Part shown: positions 9,238-18,582 of the stretch, piece after piece
How the letters are laid out: every line of letters begins with the position of its first letter
Position numbering within the stretch: position 1 is the first letter of the stretch
Source of the DNA: Alphaproteobacteria bacterium
GTDB lineage: Bacteria; Pseudomonadota; Alphaproteobacteria; Sphingomonadales; Sphingomonadaceae
Reading direction: 5' to 3'
Assembly (NCBI GenBank): GCA_030424845.1
Contig: JAUHWC010000006.1
Span: 79,312 to 143,311, forward strand
Length of the DNA stretch: 64,000 nucleotides
Program-made: the position numbers and the translations under genes
Notes under the pieces: model-generated
What the model was told of the DNA's origin: nothing
Database searches by the model: none
What the model saw: the letters and a program-made list of their open reading frames with translations, nothing else

Positions 9238-9295
9238 GCCAACCCTCACGTCATAACGGTTCGGCCATTGCCCGGCTCGAACGAGACTGGGATCC

Positions 9296-10675
9296 TCAAT
9301 AGCGGTCGCTGAAGAATTCCCGGTTGTCCTGTCGGCTGCTACCCAATGGATAGGGCAGCATCTGCGCGTTCCAGGCATCCCATTCGCCGCGCAGGCGGCG
9401 GAAGATCTCGGGTTCTGCATCCTTGCGGTTGGCCCGTTCGCGCGGATCGTTCGCGAGGTTGAAGAGATATTGCTCGCTTCCGGTGACAAGCAGTTTCCAG
9501 TCACCGGATCGCACGGCTGCCATTCCGCCATTCGACGCCATCCGCCAGAACAGCGTGCGCTCCACCGGGTCTGCCCCGTCCAGCAATTGCGCTCCGATAT
9601 CCATCCCGTCGTAAGTGTCGGCAGGGACTTCGCCTCCTGCCAGGGAAACGAAGGTGGGCAGGAAATCCATGGAGATGGCCACCTGATCGGTCCGTGTTCC
9701 CGCCGCGATACGGTCGGGCCATTGGGCCAGCAGGGGCACGCGCAGGCCACCTTCAAGCAACTCGCCCTTCATTCCCACGAAAGGCCAGGTGTCGCTGAAC
9801 CTTTCCCCGCCGTTGTCACTGGTGAACACGATCAGCGTGTTGTCGAGCTCACCCATGTCGCGCAGCGTGTCCAGCACCTTGCCGACATTGTCATCCATGG
9901 CGCTGACCATATTGGCGAAGGTTTCCAGCGTTCCGCCGTCAAAATGCCGGAAGTCCTGCATCATGCGCGCAACTTCCTCGTCCTCGCGCCCTTCCCACGG
10001 CCAGTGCGGCGCGGTGAAGTGGAGGGACAGGAACAGCGGGCCGGACTTTTCGCGGATGACCCTGACGGCTTCGTCTCCGAAGACATCGGTCAGATAGCCT
10101 GCGCGTTCCACTTCCTCGTTGCCCTGCATCAGACCGACACCAACATCGCGGCCACCCTGCACGGGATGATGGCGGAAGTAGTCGACACCGCCGGGGACGA
10201 TGCCGAAGAAATGGTCATAGCCATGCGTCAACGGATTGTGCAGTGGCGGTTGGCCGAGGTGCCACTTGCCGACCAGCGCGGTCTGATAACCAAGTTCGCG
10301 CAGCACTTCAGGCATGGTGCGCCATTCGTGCGGAATGCCGGTTCCAGGGGGTGAGGTGGGCACGATGGGCTCTTCCAGTCCGGCCGGGAAGCGATACTGG
10401 TAGCAGCCGGTAAGAAGCCCGGTTCGGGTGGGCGAACAAATCGAGCTATTGGCATAGCCCTGGGTGAAGAACACCCCGTTTTCCGCAATGGAATCGATGT
10501 GCGGGGTGCGGTTCATGCGCGAACCGGTGCAGCCAAGATCTGCATAGCCAAGGTCGTCGGCCATGATGAAGATGATGTTCGGCAGATCGCGCGTTCTTGC
10601 CTTCAGGGACAAAGGCATTGCCGCGATGGCGGCGGTTGCACTCGCGCCCGCAAGTAACTGGCGACGGTCAAGCAT
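9296..10675 (-). CDS. Exported type I sulfatase
   Basis: A 459-residue sulfatase. The formylglycine signature CSPTR is at 80-84 with the LTG completion at 88-90; metal Asp pair is at 40-41. The Tat-like leader DRRQLLAG with a hydrophobic run to about residue 27 predicts export. It hydrolyses sulfate esters; the natural substrate could be a sulfated glycoside, phenol or polysaccharide. Maturation needs a formylglycine-generating enzyme, which is not in the window. ATG 10675 follows AGGAGCAGGA. It shares strand with GH1 downstream. Confidence 0.93.
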   Translation of the reverse strand: MLDRRQLLAGASATAAIAAMPLSLKARTRDLPNIIFIMADDLGYADLGCTGSRMNRTPHIDSIAENGVFFTQGYANSSICSPTRTGLLTGCYQYRFPAGLEEPIVPTSPPGTGIPHEWRTMPEVLRELGYQTALVGKWHLGQPPLHNPLTHGYDHFFGIVPGGVDYFRHHPVQGGRDVGVGLMQGNEEVERAGYLTDVFGDEAVRVIREKSGPLFLSLHFTAPHWPWEGREDEEVARMMQDFRHFDGGTLETFANMVSAMDDNVGKVLDTLRDMGELDNTLIVFTSDNGGERFSDTWPFVGMKGELLEGGLRVPLLAQWPDRIAAGTRTDQVAISMDFLPTFVSLAGGEVPADTYDGMDIGAQLLDGADPVERTLFWRMASNGGMAAVRSGDWKLLVTGSEQYLFNLANDPRERANRKDAEPEIFRRLRGEWDAWNAQMLPYPLGSSRQDNREFFSDRY

Positions 10676-10793
10676 GATCCTGCTCCTGTATGTACTTCAT
10701 TTGCGGCAAAGGGACGGAAGTTTTCAGGATCCGTCCCATCACCTTCTCAAATTGGCATCAGCGCGTTGTCCGGTCACAAAAGTCCCGGAAACC

Positions 10794-10828
10794 GACACTT
10801 GCGCCGACCTCGGGCCGACGCAAGTGTC
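10794..10828 (-). terminator. Hairpin after the first TonB receptor gene
   Basis: GACACTTGCG (10794-10803) pairs perfectly with CGCAAGTGTC (10819-10828) around a G+C-rich loop, 12 bp past the receptor stop on the minus strand. A short CTTTTG follows farther downstream. It is likely a terminator separating the receptor from the sulfatase unit. Confidence 0.55.
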
Positions 10829-10839
10829 CATCGGCAGCC

Positions 10840-13158
10840 CTAGTAGCGGAAGCTGCCCGTCAGACCGACGATACGCGCAGTCTTGTTCGCGGCAGGCCAA
10901 GCGCGACGACCGCCATCCGGCTGGCCGCCAAAGACGCTCGGAAGAGAGTTGATCGGTTCGCGTTCTGCCGTCAGGTTCCGCGCAAACAGCGAAAGCGACC
11001 ATGCTCCGTCCGCATCGCGGATACCGGCACCCATGTTGATCAGCTCGTGCGCCGGATACATGTACTGCGGTGCGCCATAGTTGCCGATGCGCATCCTGCT
11101 CTTGTAGACCAGATTGCCGTTGATGAACGGTTCCACCGAGCCGCCGGTCTCGAAGCTGTATTCACCCGAGAGGGTGAACTTGTGCTTGGGCGCGAGGTTG
11201 ATCTGCTCCCCGCCCACGTCGATGCCATCGTCTGCGAGATATCCATCGGGATAGGTGGCGCGGTTGAACTGATAGCCGGCGCTGGTGGTGAAGCCCGGGA
11301 ACAGCTCGCCGGTCAGGTTTACTTCAAAACCGTAGGACTCGACGCTCTCGATGTTTGCGGCCGCCGAAAGCAGCTGGCCGCCGACGTTCTCCGTGGTCTG
11401 CGACTGGAAGTTCTCTACCTCGGTATAGAAGATGTTCCCCGAAAGCAGGAAGTTCTCGATCTCCACACGGCCACCAAGTTCGAAGGCGATCGACTTTTCC
11501 GGTTCCAGGATGATCCCGGCGGTATCGCCGGGGACCAGGGATGCAGCCGGCGGCTTGTAGCCACGCGCCAGCGAAATGAAGATGCTGGATGAAGGCGAAG
11601 GTTGCAGGCTCAGGCCAATTCGCCCTGAAATGTCGCTATCCTTGACCGCCGAAACGACATCCGGGGTCAACTTGTCGTAAGCCACACCCATCGAAACCGA
11701 CACGTCGTTATAGCGGATGCCGCCAAACAGGTCGAGATTGTCGGTCAGGTTGATCGTGGTGTCTGCAAAGAGAGCCGCGACCTCGGTATCGGTTTCCTCG
11801 TATTCGAAGCGGACCGTCGGATTGCCGAAGCCATAGACGAACGGCGCGCAGCCATAGAAGCCTGCTCGCGGTCCGCCGGGAATGCTGAAGTCGCCGGCAT
11901 AGGGGCACACGCTGAAGCCAATGCGATCGCCGGGCGTCGTCAGGTTGAACGGACCGTCGATTGTCGGCTCGGTGTGAGCGGCATATTCCTGGTAGAAGCC
12001 GCCAAAGACCACGTCGAAGCCATTGCCTTCGTAGCCGAAGCGCAGCTCCTGGCTCCACTGGTCGCCCAGTGCGCGGATGTTCTCGCGGTTGGCCGAATTC
12101 GCTCCGACCAGTCGGGTGTAATCCACCGAATCCGTGCGGAAATTGCGTTCGCGATAGGCGGTGACAGAGGTCAGCGTCAGGTTGTCTGCCACCTCGAAAT
12201 CAGCAACAGCGGACAGGCCCCATGCGGTCTTTGACTGATAGCCGGGGAATTCGGAGCAATATTCTTCAAGCCTGGGGGAAGGCGTCACGCCGCAAGCTGT
12301 CAGCAGCGCTCCGGCACCGCCGGTGGGCGGGGCTTCCGGATAAGCTTGGAACGACCATGCGTTATCGATACGGTTGACGTATTCACCCGTGATCAGGATC
12401 TTCGCAGCCGGCGAAGGCTCGATCAGCACGCGACCGCGCAAACCGAAATCGGTAACCTTGTTGTCCTTGCCGGTGAACGTGTTGCGCTGCAGGCCGGTTT
12501 CGCGCTGATACTGGCTCGCCACGCGGACGGCGATGATGTCGCTGAGAGGAAGGTTGAAACCGGCGTTGAAGACCATGTTGCCGAACTCGGCACCGGCTGT
12601 GCCCTTGTCGGCGAACTCGAAGCCGCCGTTGACGCTCACGCCATCGAAGTTCGGCTGGGCCGTGGTGATCTTGATGACACCTGCCGATGCCCCCTGGCCG
12701 AACAATGTCCCTTGCGGACCGCGAAGAACTTCGACCTGAGCGAGGTCATACAGCAGCGGGAAGGCGAGGTTCCCGATCGATACATCATCGATCAAGAGCG
12801 CGACGGACGGGGCAACGCTGGATGTGAACACACCCGTGCCGAGCCCGCGCAGCCTGGCACCGCCGTTGGCTTCGCCACCGGCGCTCTGGCTGATTTCAAG
12901 CGCGGGAGTCAGGCGCTGCAAGTCATCGATGTTGCGAACCTGGTTACGCTCCAGCTCCTCGGCCGTGGCAACGGTGACCGGAACCGGGATTTCAAGCAGG
13001 CTCTCTTCACGCTGGCGCGCGGTTACGATGATCCTGTCGTCATCGGCGTCGGCGGATGCATCCACTGCTTCCTGCGCCTGCGCGCCGAAGGGGATTGCTG
13101 CCATGGCGCAGGCAATTGCCAGCACCGAAGGGCGATTCCATTGACCGTTCTTTTGCAT
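10840..13158 (-). CDS. TonB-dependent outer-membrane receptor (first)
   Basis: A 772-residue receptor with signal peptide (1-28, ending GAQAQ), a plug domain starting at IIVTARQREES (a TonB-box-like region), the plug hallmark VEVLRGPQGTLFGQGASAGVI and a C-terminal beta barrel closing with the aromatic-ending strand GSFRY. Such sphingomonad-type receptors import glycosides, aromatics or siderophores by TonB-driven transport. ATG 13158 follows GGGAGG by about 10 bases. A copy of the island dyad lies at 13304-13317, suggesting co-regulation with the CGD genes; a catabolic substrate is therefore more likely than iron. The ligand is unknown. Confidence 0.94.
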   Translation of the reverse strand: MQKNGQWNRPSVLAIACAMAAIPFGAQAQEAVDASADADDDRIIVTARQREESLLEIPVPVTVATAEELERNQVRNIDDLQRLTPALEISQSAGGEANGGARLRGLGTGVFTSSVAPSVALLIDDVSIGNLAFPLLYDLAQVEVLRGPQGTLFGQGASAGVIKITTAQPNFDGVSVNGGFEFADKGTAGAEFGNMVFNAGFNLPLSDIIAVRVASQYQRETGLQRNTFTGKDNKVTDFGLRGRVLIEPSPAAKILITGEYVNRIDNAWSFQAYPEAPPTGGAGALLTACGVTPSPRLEEYCSEFPGYQSKTAWGLSAVADFEVADNLTLTSVTAYRERNFRTDSVDYTRLVGANSANRENIRALGDQWSQELRFGYEGNGFDVVFGGFYQEYAAHTEPTIDGPFNLTTPGDRIGFSVCPYAGDFSIPGGPRAGFYGCAPFVYGFGNPTVRFEYEETDTEVAALFADTTINLTDNLDLFGGIRYNDVSVSMGVAYDKLTPDVVSAVKDSDISGRIGLSLQPSPSSSIFISLARGYKPPAASLVPGDTAGIILEPEKSIAFELGGRVEIENFLLSGNIFYTEVENFQSQTTENVGGQLLSAAANIESVESYGFEVNLTGELFPGFTTSAGYQFNRATYPDGYLADDGIDVGGEQINLAPKHKFTLSGEYSFETGGSVEPFINGNLVYKSRMRIGNYGAPQYMYPAHELINMGAGIRDADGAWSLSLFARNLTAEREPINSLPSVFGGQPDGGRRAWPAANKTARIVGLTGSFRY

Positions 13159-13303
13159 CCTGTTGTCCTCCCTGAATGCATTTGCGTCCGGCCTGCCCTT
13201 TTGCGTTCATGGGTTAGGCCGTTCTTGTTCCCGCAATCACTCGGCCAAAAGCATGGAATTATGAAACGGTTTAAATCAATATGTAGCTATTGACAGACGA
13301 GAT

Positions 13304-13317
13304 AGGACAAACGTTCT
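13304..13317. promoter_or_regulatory. AGAA-N6-TTCT-type operator upstream of the first TonB receptor
   Basis: AGGA CAAACG TTCT with AT flanks on both sides, one mismatch from the dyad consensus. It lies 146 bp before the receptor start, in the only A+T-rich part of the 340-bp gap 13159-13499. I see no gene or other structure in the rest of that gap. A TTGACA at 13290-13295 reads rightward without a convincing -10. Confidence 0.5.
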
Positions 13318-13499
13318 ATATATCATAATGTTAGGAGCGATTCCCCGCCTTTCAAATATCGCGGACGCAGGAACTAACCCATGGCATCGATGTGTTCGTC
13401 ACCAGACAACGCAGCACATCCGGGCGTCCGGTCGCTCAAGGTTGCGGTGGGCAAAGTACCCGGTGAATCGGCTTGCGAAAGCGCCGGGAATCGCCCCGC

Positions 13500-14939
13500 T
13501 CAATCCTCGTGTGCGAACAGTCTTGCTGGCAGAAGGCTGACGGAAACTACCGCAAGGGCGAGCAGTGCGGCGACCACCATCGCGGCTGGCAGCAAACCAT
13601 CCAGCGCGGGGCGTACCTCTCCGCCCAGTGCGAAATAGGCGCCGCCCACCAGCGCAATGCCCAGCGCGCCGCCCATCTGCTGCGATGTGCGGAAAGTTGC
13701 ACTGGCCGTGCCTGCCAGTTCGCGCGGCACCTCTGCCACCACGATCGGGCCGAGCGGACCTTGCAGGCATCCCATCCCGAGGCCCGCGAATGCCAGCACG
13801 CACAGCAGCCAGGCATCGCCGTCATTCCCGCCGCGGATCATGAGCATCACGGCGACGGTGGAAACCAGCATGAGCATCCCGCCGGCAGTGGGGAGCGTCT
13901 TGCCGATCCGCGGCAGCAGGCGCGGAACGAGGAAGCCCACCGCGAACATCACCCCAACACCGAAGGGAATGTGGACCAGCGCGGTATCGAGCGGAGTCAG
14001 GCCCAGCCCGGTCTGCAACGCAACGGCGAAAACCAGCAGGAAACCGATGGACGCTGCGGCGAAGCCGAAGCTGGCGGATGTGGCCCAACGGAAGGTGCCG
14101 ATACGGAAGAGGTCCGGACGGATAATGGTCGGCAAGCTCCGGGAAACGCGATTGTTCGCCCTGAACCAGCCTGCGCCGGCAAGCAGGACACCGATCACAA
14201 TCAAGCCCAGCAGTTCGGGCCTCCAGCCACGCTCGCCTCCTTCGATGAGGCCATAGAGCAAGGCACCGAATGCGCCGCAGAAGACAAGCGCCCCCAGCGG
14301 ATCGATGCGCAACTCGGCCTTGGCTTCGGCTTCCGGAAGCACGAACCATCCCATGATCACGGCGAACAGTCCGATAGGCAGGTTGATCAGGAAGATCACG
14401 CGCCATCCCAGTCCCAGCAAATCCATGTCGATCAGCATCCCGCCAACGATCGGCCCCAGGATCGCCGCCAATCCAAGGATCAGGCCGAAGTAGGCGAGCT
14501 GCTTTACTCGCTCCAGTGGAGTATAGAGCAATTGCACGATGGCCATGCTCTGCGGGGCCATTATCGCGCCTGTCGCACCTTGCAGCAGGCGTGCGATCAC
14601 CAGTTCCGTGGGATCGCGCGCCAGCCCGCACATGACCGAAGCGATGACGAAGCCCGCCACGCCCACCAGGAATACGCGCGAATGGCCCAGCGCATCGCCC
14701 AACCTGCCGCCAAGCAGGAGCAGCGAACCAAGCGCCAGCAGATATCCCGCCACGATCCACTGCATGGCGGCGGGAGAAGCATCGAGCGAGGTGCGGATCA
14801 CCGGGATCGCGGTGTTGACGATGGTGGTATCGACCACCTCAAGCACCACGGCCACCAGCACGGTGAGAAATGCCAGCGTACGGCGGCGATCACTCATCCC
14901 GATGGCGCTTGGGGCACCTTGCGCTGTTGTCTCGCTCAC
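13500..14939 (-). CDS. MFS drug:H+ antiporter-2 (EmrB/QacA-like) transporter
   Basis: About 479 residues with 14 predicted helices. The DTTIVNTAIPVI motif of helix 1, the GRLGDALGHSR loop and the RLLQGATGAIMAPQS helix-4 motif place it in the DHA2 family of multidrug exporters. Such pumps expel toxic aromatics, so it may protect the cell from phenolic aglycones. GTG 14939 is preferred because GGAGAAG is eight bases upstream; in-frame alternatives lie at 14984 and 14897. It is divergent from another MFS gene across a dyad operator. Confidence 0.87.
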   Translation of the reverse strand: MSETTAQGAPSAIGMSDRRRTLAFLTVLVAVVLEVVDTTIVNTAIPVIRTSLDASPAAMQWIVAGYLLALGSLLLLGGRLGDALGHSRVFLVGVAGFVIASVMCGLARDPTELVIARLLQGATGAIMAPQSMAIVQLLYTPLERVKQLAYFGLILGLAAILGPIVGGMLIDMDLLGLGWRVIFLINLPIGLFAVIMGWFVLPEAEAKAELRIDPLGALVFCGAFGALLYGLIEGGERGWRPELLGLIVIGVLLAGAGWFRANNRVSRSLPTIIRPDLFRIGTFRWATSASFGFAAASIGFLLVFAVALQTGLGLTPLDTALVHIPFGVGVMFAVGFLVPRLLPRIGKTLPTAGGMLMLVSTVAVMLMIRGGNDGDAWLLCVLAFAGLGMGCLQGPLGPIVVAEVPRELAGTASATFRTSQQMGGALGIALVGGAYFALGGEVRPALDGLLPAAMVVAALLALAVVSVSLLPARLFAHED

Positions 14940-14988
14940 TCGTTCTTCTCCGGAAATCCCGCGAAAGCCGATCTGCGAGACCAAAATT

Positions 14989-15002
14989 AAAATGATGCTT
15001 CT
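14989..15002. promoter_or_regulatory. AGAA-N6-TTCT-type operator between two divergent MFS genes
   Basis: AAAA TGATGC TTCT with ATT and ATT flanks; one mismatch in the left half. The spacer TGATGC resembles TTATGC of the perfect copy at 55003. It lies between starts at 14939 and 15105 and could control both. Confidence 0.55.
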
Positions 15003-15104
15003 ATTATTCGCCCGATTGCCCTAACGTCAATCGCAAGAATGCCGCGAAGGTGAATCATGCGGCCGGAACAACATGCCCCGCGAAGGGGATGAGGGAGTGG
15101 ATCA

Positions 15105-16331
15105 ATGAGCAACGCAGCTGCGCCGAGGCAGGCGGGCATCCCGCAGGGTTTGACTGTCATCCTGACAGGTTTCCTGCCAATTCTGGCAATCGTTTCAATG
15201 TTCCCGGCAGTTGGCGCGATGATCGGGCATTTCGCTCCCACGGATCCGGCAGCCGCAACCAAGGTGCCTTCAATGGTCACCGCGCCGGGCCTGGCCATCG
15301 CCGTGATCGCCCTGTTCGCGGGCGTGCTGGTGGACAAGTTCGGCCGCCGCAAGCTGCTGCTCGCCTCCACGCTTTCCTACGGCATCATCGGCGTGGTTCC
15401 CTTCTTCCTCGAAGACCTCGACCAGATATATGCCTCGCGCCTGCTGCTCGGCGTGAGCGAGGCAGCGATCCTGACCACCATCAACACGCTGATAGCCGAC
15501 TACTGGGACGAAGCAGGCCGTCGCCGCTGGCTGACACTGCAAGGCATGGTCGGGCCGGCGTTGTCCTCCATCATGATCTTCTTCGCCGGCACGCTGACTG
15601 CCTGGAAGTGGAACGGCATCTTCCTGCTCTACCTGATCGCCATCCCCATCTTCTTCGCCATGCTGAAATACATGTACGAGCCGGACAGCGATGCGACCGT
15701 GCGGCGCAACCTGGGAATGGATGAAAAGGGCGTGGCCTCCACTGACTTCCCCTGGCTGCTCATGCTTGGCATCGGTGCCCTCACGCTGTTCACCTCGCTG
15801 GTCTATTACGTGTTCATCGTGAACGGTTCGATCGTCTGGCAGGAGCTCGGGATCGAGGATCCGGAAAGCATCGGCCAGATTACTGCCCTGCCCAGCCTGT
15901 TCATCCTTGCCGGTGCGGCCCTGTTTTTCCTGCTGGGCAAGAAGGATGTTGCGGCCCGCTGGCAAGTGGCAATCACTCTCGGCTTCCTGGGTAGCGGCCT
16001 TGCCCTGATGGGGCTGACCAGCAACTGGCAGGGTATGGTCGGCGGGATGGTGCTGCAGCAGACCGGCGCCGGCATGGCCATTCCGGTTCTGATCGCATGG
16101 GCACAGAAGAAGCTTCCATACGAACATCGCGGCCGGGGCATGGGCGTGTGGACGGCCACGTTCTTCTTCGGCCAGTTCGCTTCGCCGCTGGTGCTGAGCG
16201 CCGTCCGCGGCGAGGATGGAACGATGCAGAGCGCTTTCCTTTTCGCAGGCATTGCTGCGGTTGTGGGCGGGCTCGTGGCGGCTGTCGTGATGGGCATGAC
16301 AGCCAGGAATGACGCTGCCGCAGCAGGATGA
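15105..16331 (+). CDS. MFS permease
   Basis: A 408-residue, 12-helix major facilitator. It has the DKFGRRKLLL loop 2-3 motif and an RLLLGVSEAAILTTINT helix-4 motif, and resembles sugar or aromatic-acid permeases. ATG 15105 follows GGGAG by about ten bases. It heads a five-gene plus-strand run of permease, esterase, SnoaL lipoprotein and DUF1080 protein, so it likely carries the glycoside or product these genes handle. The substrate cannot be read. Confidence 0.88.
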   Translation: MSNAAAPRQAGIPQGLTVILTGFLPILAIVSMFPAVGAMIGHFAPTDPAAATKVPSMVTAPGLAIAVIALFAGVLVDKFGRRKLLLASTLSYGIIGVVPFFLEDLDQIYASRLLLGVSEAAILTTINTLIADYWDEAGRRRWLTLQGMVGPALSSIMIFFAGTLTAWKWNGIFLLYLIAIPIFFAMLKYMYEPDSDATVRRNLGMDEKGVASTDFPWLLMLGIGALTLFTSLVYYVFIVNGSIVWQELGIEDPESIGQITALPSLFILAGAALFFLLGKKDVAARWQVAITLGFLGSGLALMGLTSNWQGMVGGMVLQQTGAGMAIPVLIAWAQKKLPYEHRGRGMGVWTATFFFGQFASPLVLSAVRGEDGTMQSAFLFAGIAAVVGGLVAAVVMGMTARNDAAAAG

Positions 16332-16347
16332 TCGGGAAGGAAGGATC

Positions 16348-17265
16348 ATGCTGAAGCAGGCAATCGCCGCGCTTGTAGCTCTTGGAGCACTTTGCGCCGC
16401 ACCCGGGCAGGCTCAGGAGACATTCGACTACACGGAAATCCCCGCGCCTTTGCAGCCTGCAGCCATCCCGCTTGGCACGGTCAGCAAGGATACCCCCGAC
16501 CGGGAACAGTGGATGGTCCAGAATGGTGTGGTGGGCGTACGCAACGTAACAGTGCCTACACTTACCCCGGTCCTGCCTTCGGGTACTTCAACGGGGTCTG
16601 CGGTTATCGTTGCCCCGGGCGGTGCCTTCCTTGGCCTGGCGATCGATCATGAAGGCTGGCAGGTCGCCAGATGGCTCGCGAACCGGGGTATCGCGGCTTT
16701 CGTTCTGAAGTACCGCGTGCTGCCCACTCCTGTCGACAACGACCAGTTCAGGCTCGAGAACAACGCCATGCGCAACGGCGGAAAGGCTAGCTTCGCCCCT
16801 CCCGAAGATACCCCTCCCGAGGCGCTCGCTGATGGCCTCGCAGCGATCCGCTATGTTCGCGAACATGCCGAGGAATTCGGCATCGATCCGGAGCGGGTGG
16901 GCTTCATGGGTTTTTCCGCAGGCGGCTTCCTGAGCCGTAGCGTGGTCGAACACGGCGGGGCGGGCATGCCTGATTTCGTCGCGCCGATCTATCCCAGTAT
17001 GGCACCGATGAATGTCCCGGAAAACGCACCGCCGATGTTCGTTGCCATTGCGGCAGACGATTTCCTGCTGGACATGCACCCGGACATGCCGTTGCTGCAA
17101 GACTATCGCGCCGCCGGCCGTCCCATCGAATTCCATTTACTGGCCAACGGCGGCCATGGTTTCGGGCTCGAGTTGGGCACGCGCGGAATGGCGAGCGAGG
17201 ACTGGATCGAGACCTTGTACAGGTGGATGCGCTCCATCGACGTGCTGGAGGCCGGTGGAGAGTGA
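16348..17265 (+). CDS. Exported alpha/beta-hydrolase (acetyl-esterase-like)
   Basis: A 305-residue protein with a Sec signal (1-23, ending GQAQ). The oxyanion region APGGAF and nucleophile motif GFSAGG are clear; a DDFLLDM segment holds the likely Asp and NGGHGFG the His. It resembles bacterial feruloyl/acetyl xylan esterase-type hydrolases. ATG 16348 follows GGAAGGA. A paralogue of the same design sits at 39517-40407. It may deacylate sugar hydroxyls of acylated glycosides before uptake. It overlaps the next gene by GTGA. Confidence 0.87.
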   Translation: MLKQAIAALVALGALCAAPGQAQETFDYTEIPAPLQPAAIPLGTVSKDTPDREQWMVQNGVVGVRNVTVPTLTPVLPSGTSTGSAVIVAPGGAFLGLAIDHEGWQVARWLANRGIAAFVLKYRVLPTPVDNDQFRLENNAMRNGGKASFAPPEDTPPEALADGLAAIRYVREHAEEFGIDPERVGFMGFSAGGFLSRSVVEHGGAGMPDFVAPIYPSMAPMNVPENAPPMFVAIAADDFLLDMHPDMPLLQDYRAAGRPIEFHLLANGGHGFGLELGTRGMASEDWIETLYRWMRSIDVLEAGGE

Positions 17266-17714
17266 GAATACCCGCTGCCTCCCTCGCCCTGCTGTTGGCC
17301 AGTTGCGGCAGCAATGCGGTGAGCGAGGCGCCAGTGTTTACCGACGCTGCCAACCGCGCCATCATCACCGATTTTGCACGCCTGTTTTATACCGAGCGTG
17401 ACGTGCCGCTGGCCTTTGAAACCCATGTTGCGCCCGATTACATCCAGCATAACCCCGGCATTGCAAACGGGCGCGATGCGGCAGTCGATGCGCTGGCAGC
17501 GATGTTCGCTGAAGAAGGCCGCGAATTCCGGATCAAGCAGATCATCGTTGATGGGGACATGGCGGTAATCCACGTCCACGCCATTCCCGAACCCGGTGCA
17601 CGTGGCGCATCGGTGTTTGACATGTACCGGCTGGAAGGCGGCAGGATCGTGGAACACTGGGATGCCATCCAGCCCGTACCGGAAACCTCCGCCAACCCGA
17701 ATCCGATGTTCTAG
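17262..17714 (+). CDS. SnoaL-like (NTF2-fold) lipoprotein
   Basis: A 150-residue protein. Its first 16 residues are a lipoprotein signal with lipobox LASC, so it is membrane-anchored outside the cytoplasm. The rest is an NTF2/SnoaL fold with the typical YIQHNPGIANGRDA segment and a C-terminal EGGRIVEHWDAIQPVPE. SnoaL-like proteins act as small cyclases, isomerases or dehydratases, but many have unknown roles. GTG 17262 overlaps the esterase stop and has GGAGG upstream. Its position before a DUF1080 gene ties it to extracytoplasmic glycoside work. Confidence 0.82.
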   Translation: MRIPAASLALLLASCGSNAVSEAPVFTDAANRAIITDFARLFYTERDVPLAFETHVAPDYIQHNPGIANGRDAAVDALAAMFAEEGREFRIKQIIVDGDMAVIHVHAIPEPGARGASVFDMYRLEGGRIVEHWDAIQPVPETSANPNPMF

Positions 17715-17724
17715 GGGAGCAAAC

Positions 17725-18582
17725 ATGCCCCAATTGTCCCGCCGTGAAAGCTTGCGATTGATCGGTGCCTGCGGTGCCAGTCTCGCCATTCCGTCTTGGG
17801 CGGGCGCATCGGCGCGACAGGCCCGCCACGAATGGCGTCCGCTGTGGGACGGCCAGTCACTCGATGGCTGGAGCTTCTTCCAGGAGGGTGTGGGAGAAAC
17901 GGACGACAGGGGCGTTGTCACAATCAAGGATGGCGAACTTCACTTCCTTGGCGCGGGCTATGACCATCAGGACGCACCACCCGGCTTCATCGCCACGCTG
18001 GCGGACCACGCGAGTTACCACCTGCGGCTGCAATATCGCTGGGGCGAGCGGCGCTGGGCACCGCGCGGTTGGCAGGCACGCAACAGCGGCGTGCTCTATC
18101 ACATGGGTGATACCAGGCCCGGAATGCTCTTTCCCGAATGCATCGAATTCCAGATGCAGGAGGGCAATTGCGGCGATGCGATCCTGATCGACACGCTTGG
18201 CGTGCAAGGCCCTTCGCTGGGCGGCACGCCTTTATGGCCCAACTGGATTCCCGCCTTTCCCGATCAGCCGATCGAACCCACCCGCGCAGGCGGCTATGCC
18301 CGCCGATGGCTTCCCCGCCACAGCGATTTCGAGTTGCGTGACGGGTGGAACACGCTCGACCTGGTCTGCTTCGAAGACCAGGCCGCGCAGCTGGTCAACG
18401 GGCGGATCGTGAACACCGTCTACAAGCTGCGCCGCATGCTGGCGGATGGAACAGAGGGGCCGCTCGACGCTGGCCGGATCGCGCTCGAGTTCGAATGGGC
18501 GGAGATTGCCTTCCGCAACATCATGATCCGCAATCTCGATGCCGAGGCCATCGCCACGATCCGGCAACACGGTTCAGACTAG
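17725..18582 (+). CDS. DUF1080 (3-keto-disaccharide hydrolase-type) exported protein
   Basis: A 285-residue protein with a Tat-like leader (SRRESLRLIG, cleavage near residue 28) and one DUF1080 jelly-roll domain: it opens with WRPLWDGQSLDGW and contains the NSGVLYHMGDTR segment and EFQMQEGNCGD. The family now includes hydrolases cleaving glycosidic bonds of 3-keto sugars. That fits the island, where GMC dehydrogenases could make 3-keto-glycosides in the periplasm. ATG 17725 follows GGGGAGC. Its stop overlaps that of the convergent Rieske gene. The activity is inferred from family and context. Confidence 0.85.
   Translation: MPQLSRRESLRLIGACGASLAIPSWAGASARQARHEWRPLWDGQSLDGWSFFQEGVGETDDRGVVTIKDGELHFLGAGYDHQDAPPGFIATLADHASYHLRLQYRWGERRWAPRGWQARNSGVLYHMGDTRPGMLFPECIEFQMQEGNCGDAILIDTLGVQGPSLGGTPLWPNWIPAFPDQPIEPTRAGGYARRWLPRHSDFELRDGWNTLDLVCFEDQAAQLVNGRIVNTVYKLRRMLADGTEGPLDAGRIALEFEWAEIAFRNIMIRNLDAEAIATIRQHGSD

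Noticed and set aside
13290..13295. TTGACA as a sigma-70 -35 box in the gap upstream of the first TonB receptor
   Set aside because: It reads rightward, away from the receptor, no gene starts downstream of it on that strand, and no -10 box sits at the right distance.
5913..15104. Search for tRNA, rRNA, CRISPR or insertion-sequence traces in intergenic gaps
   Set aside because: No cloverleaf, repeat-spacer pattern, transposase motif or paired terminal repeats were visible in these gaps or elsewhere in the window.
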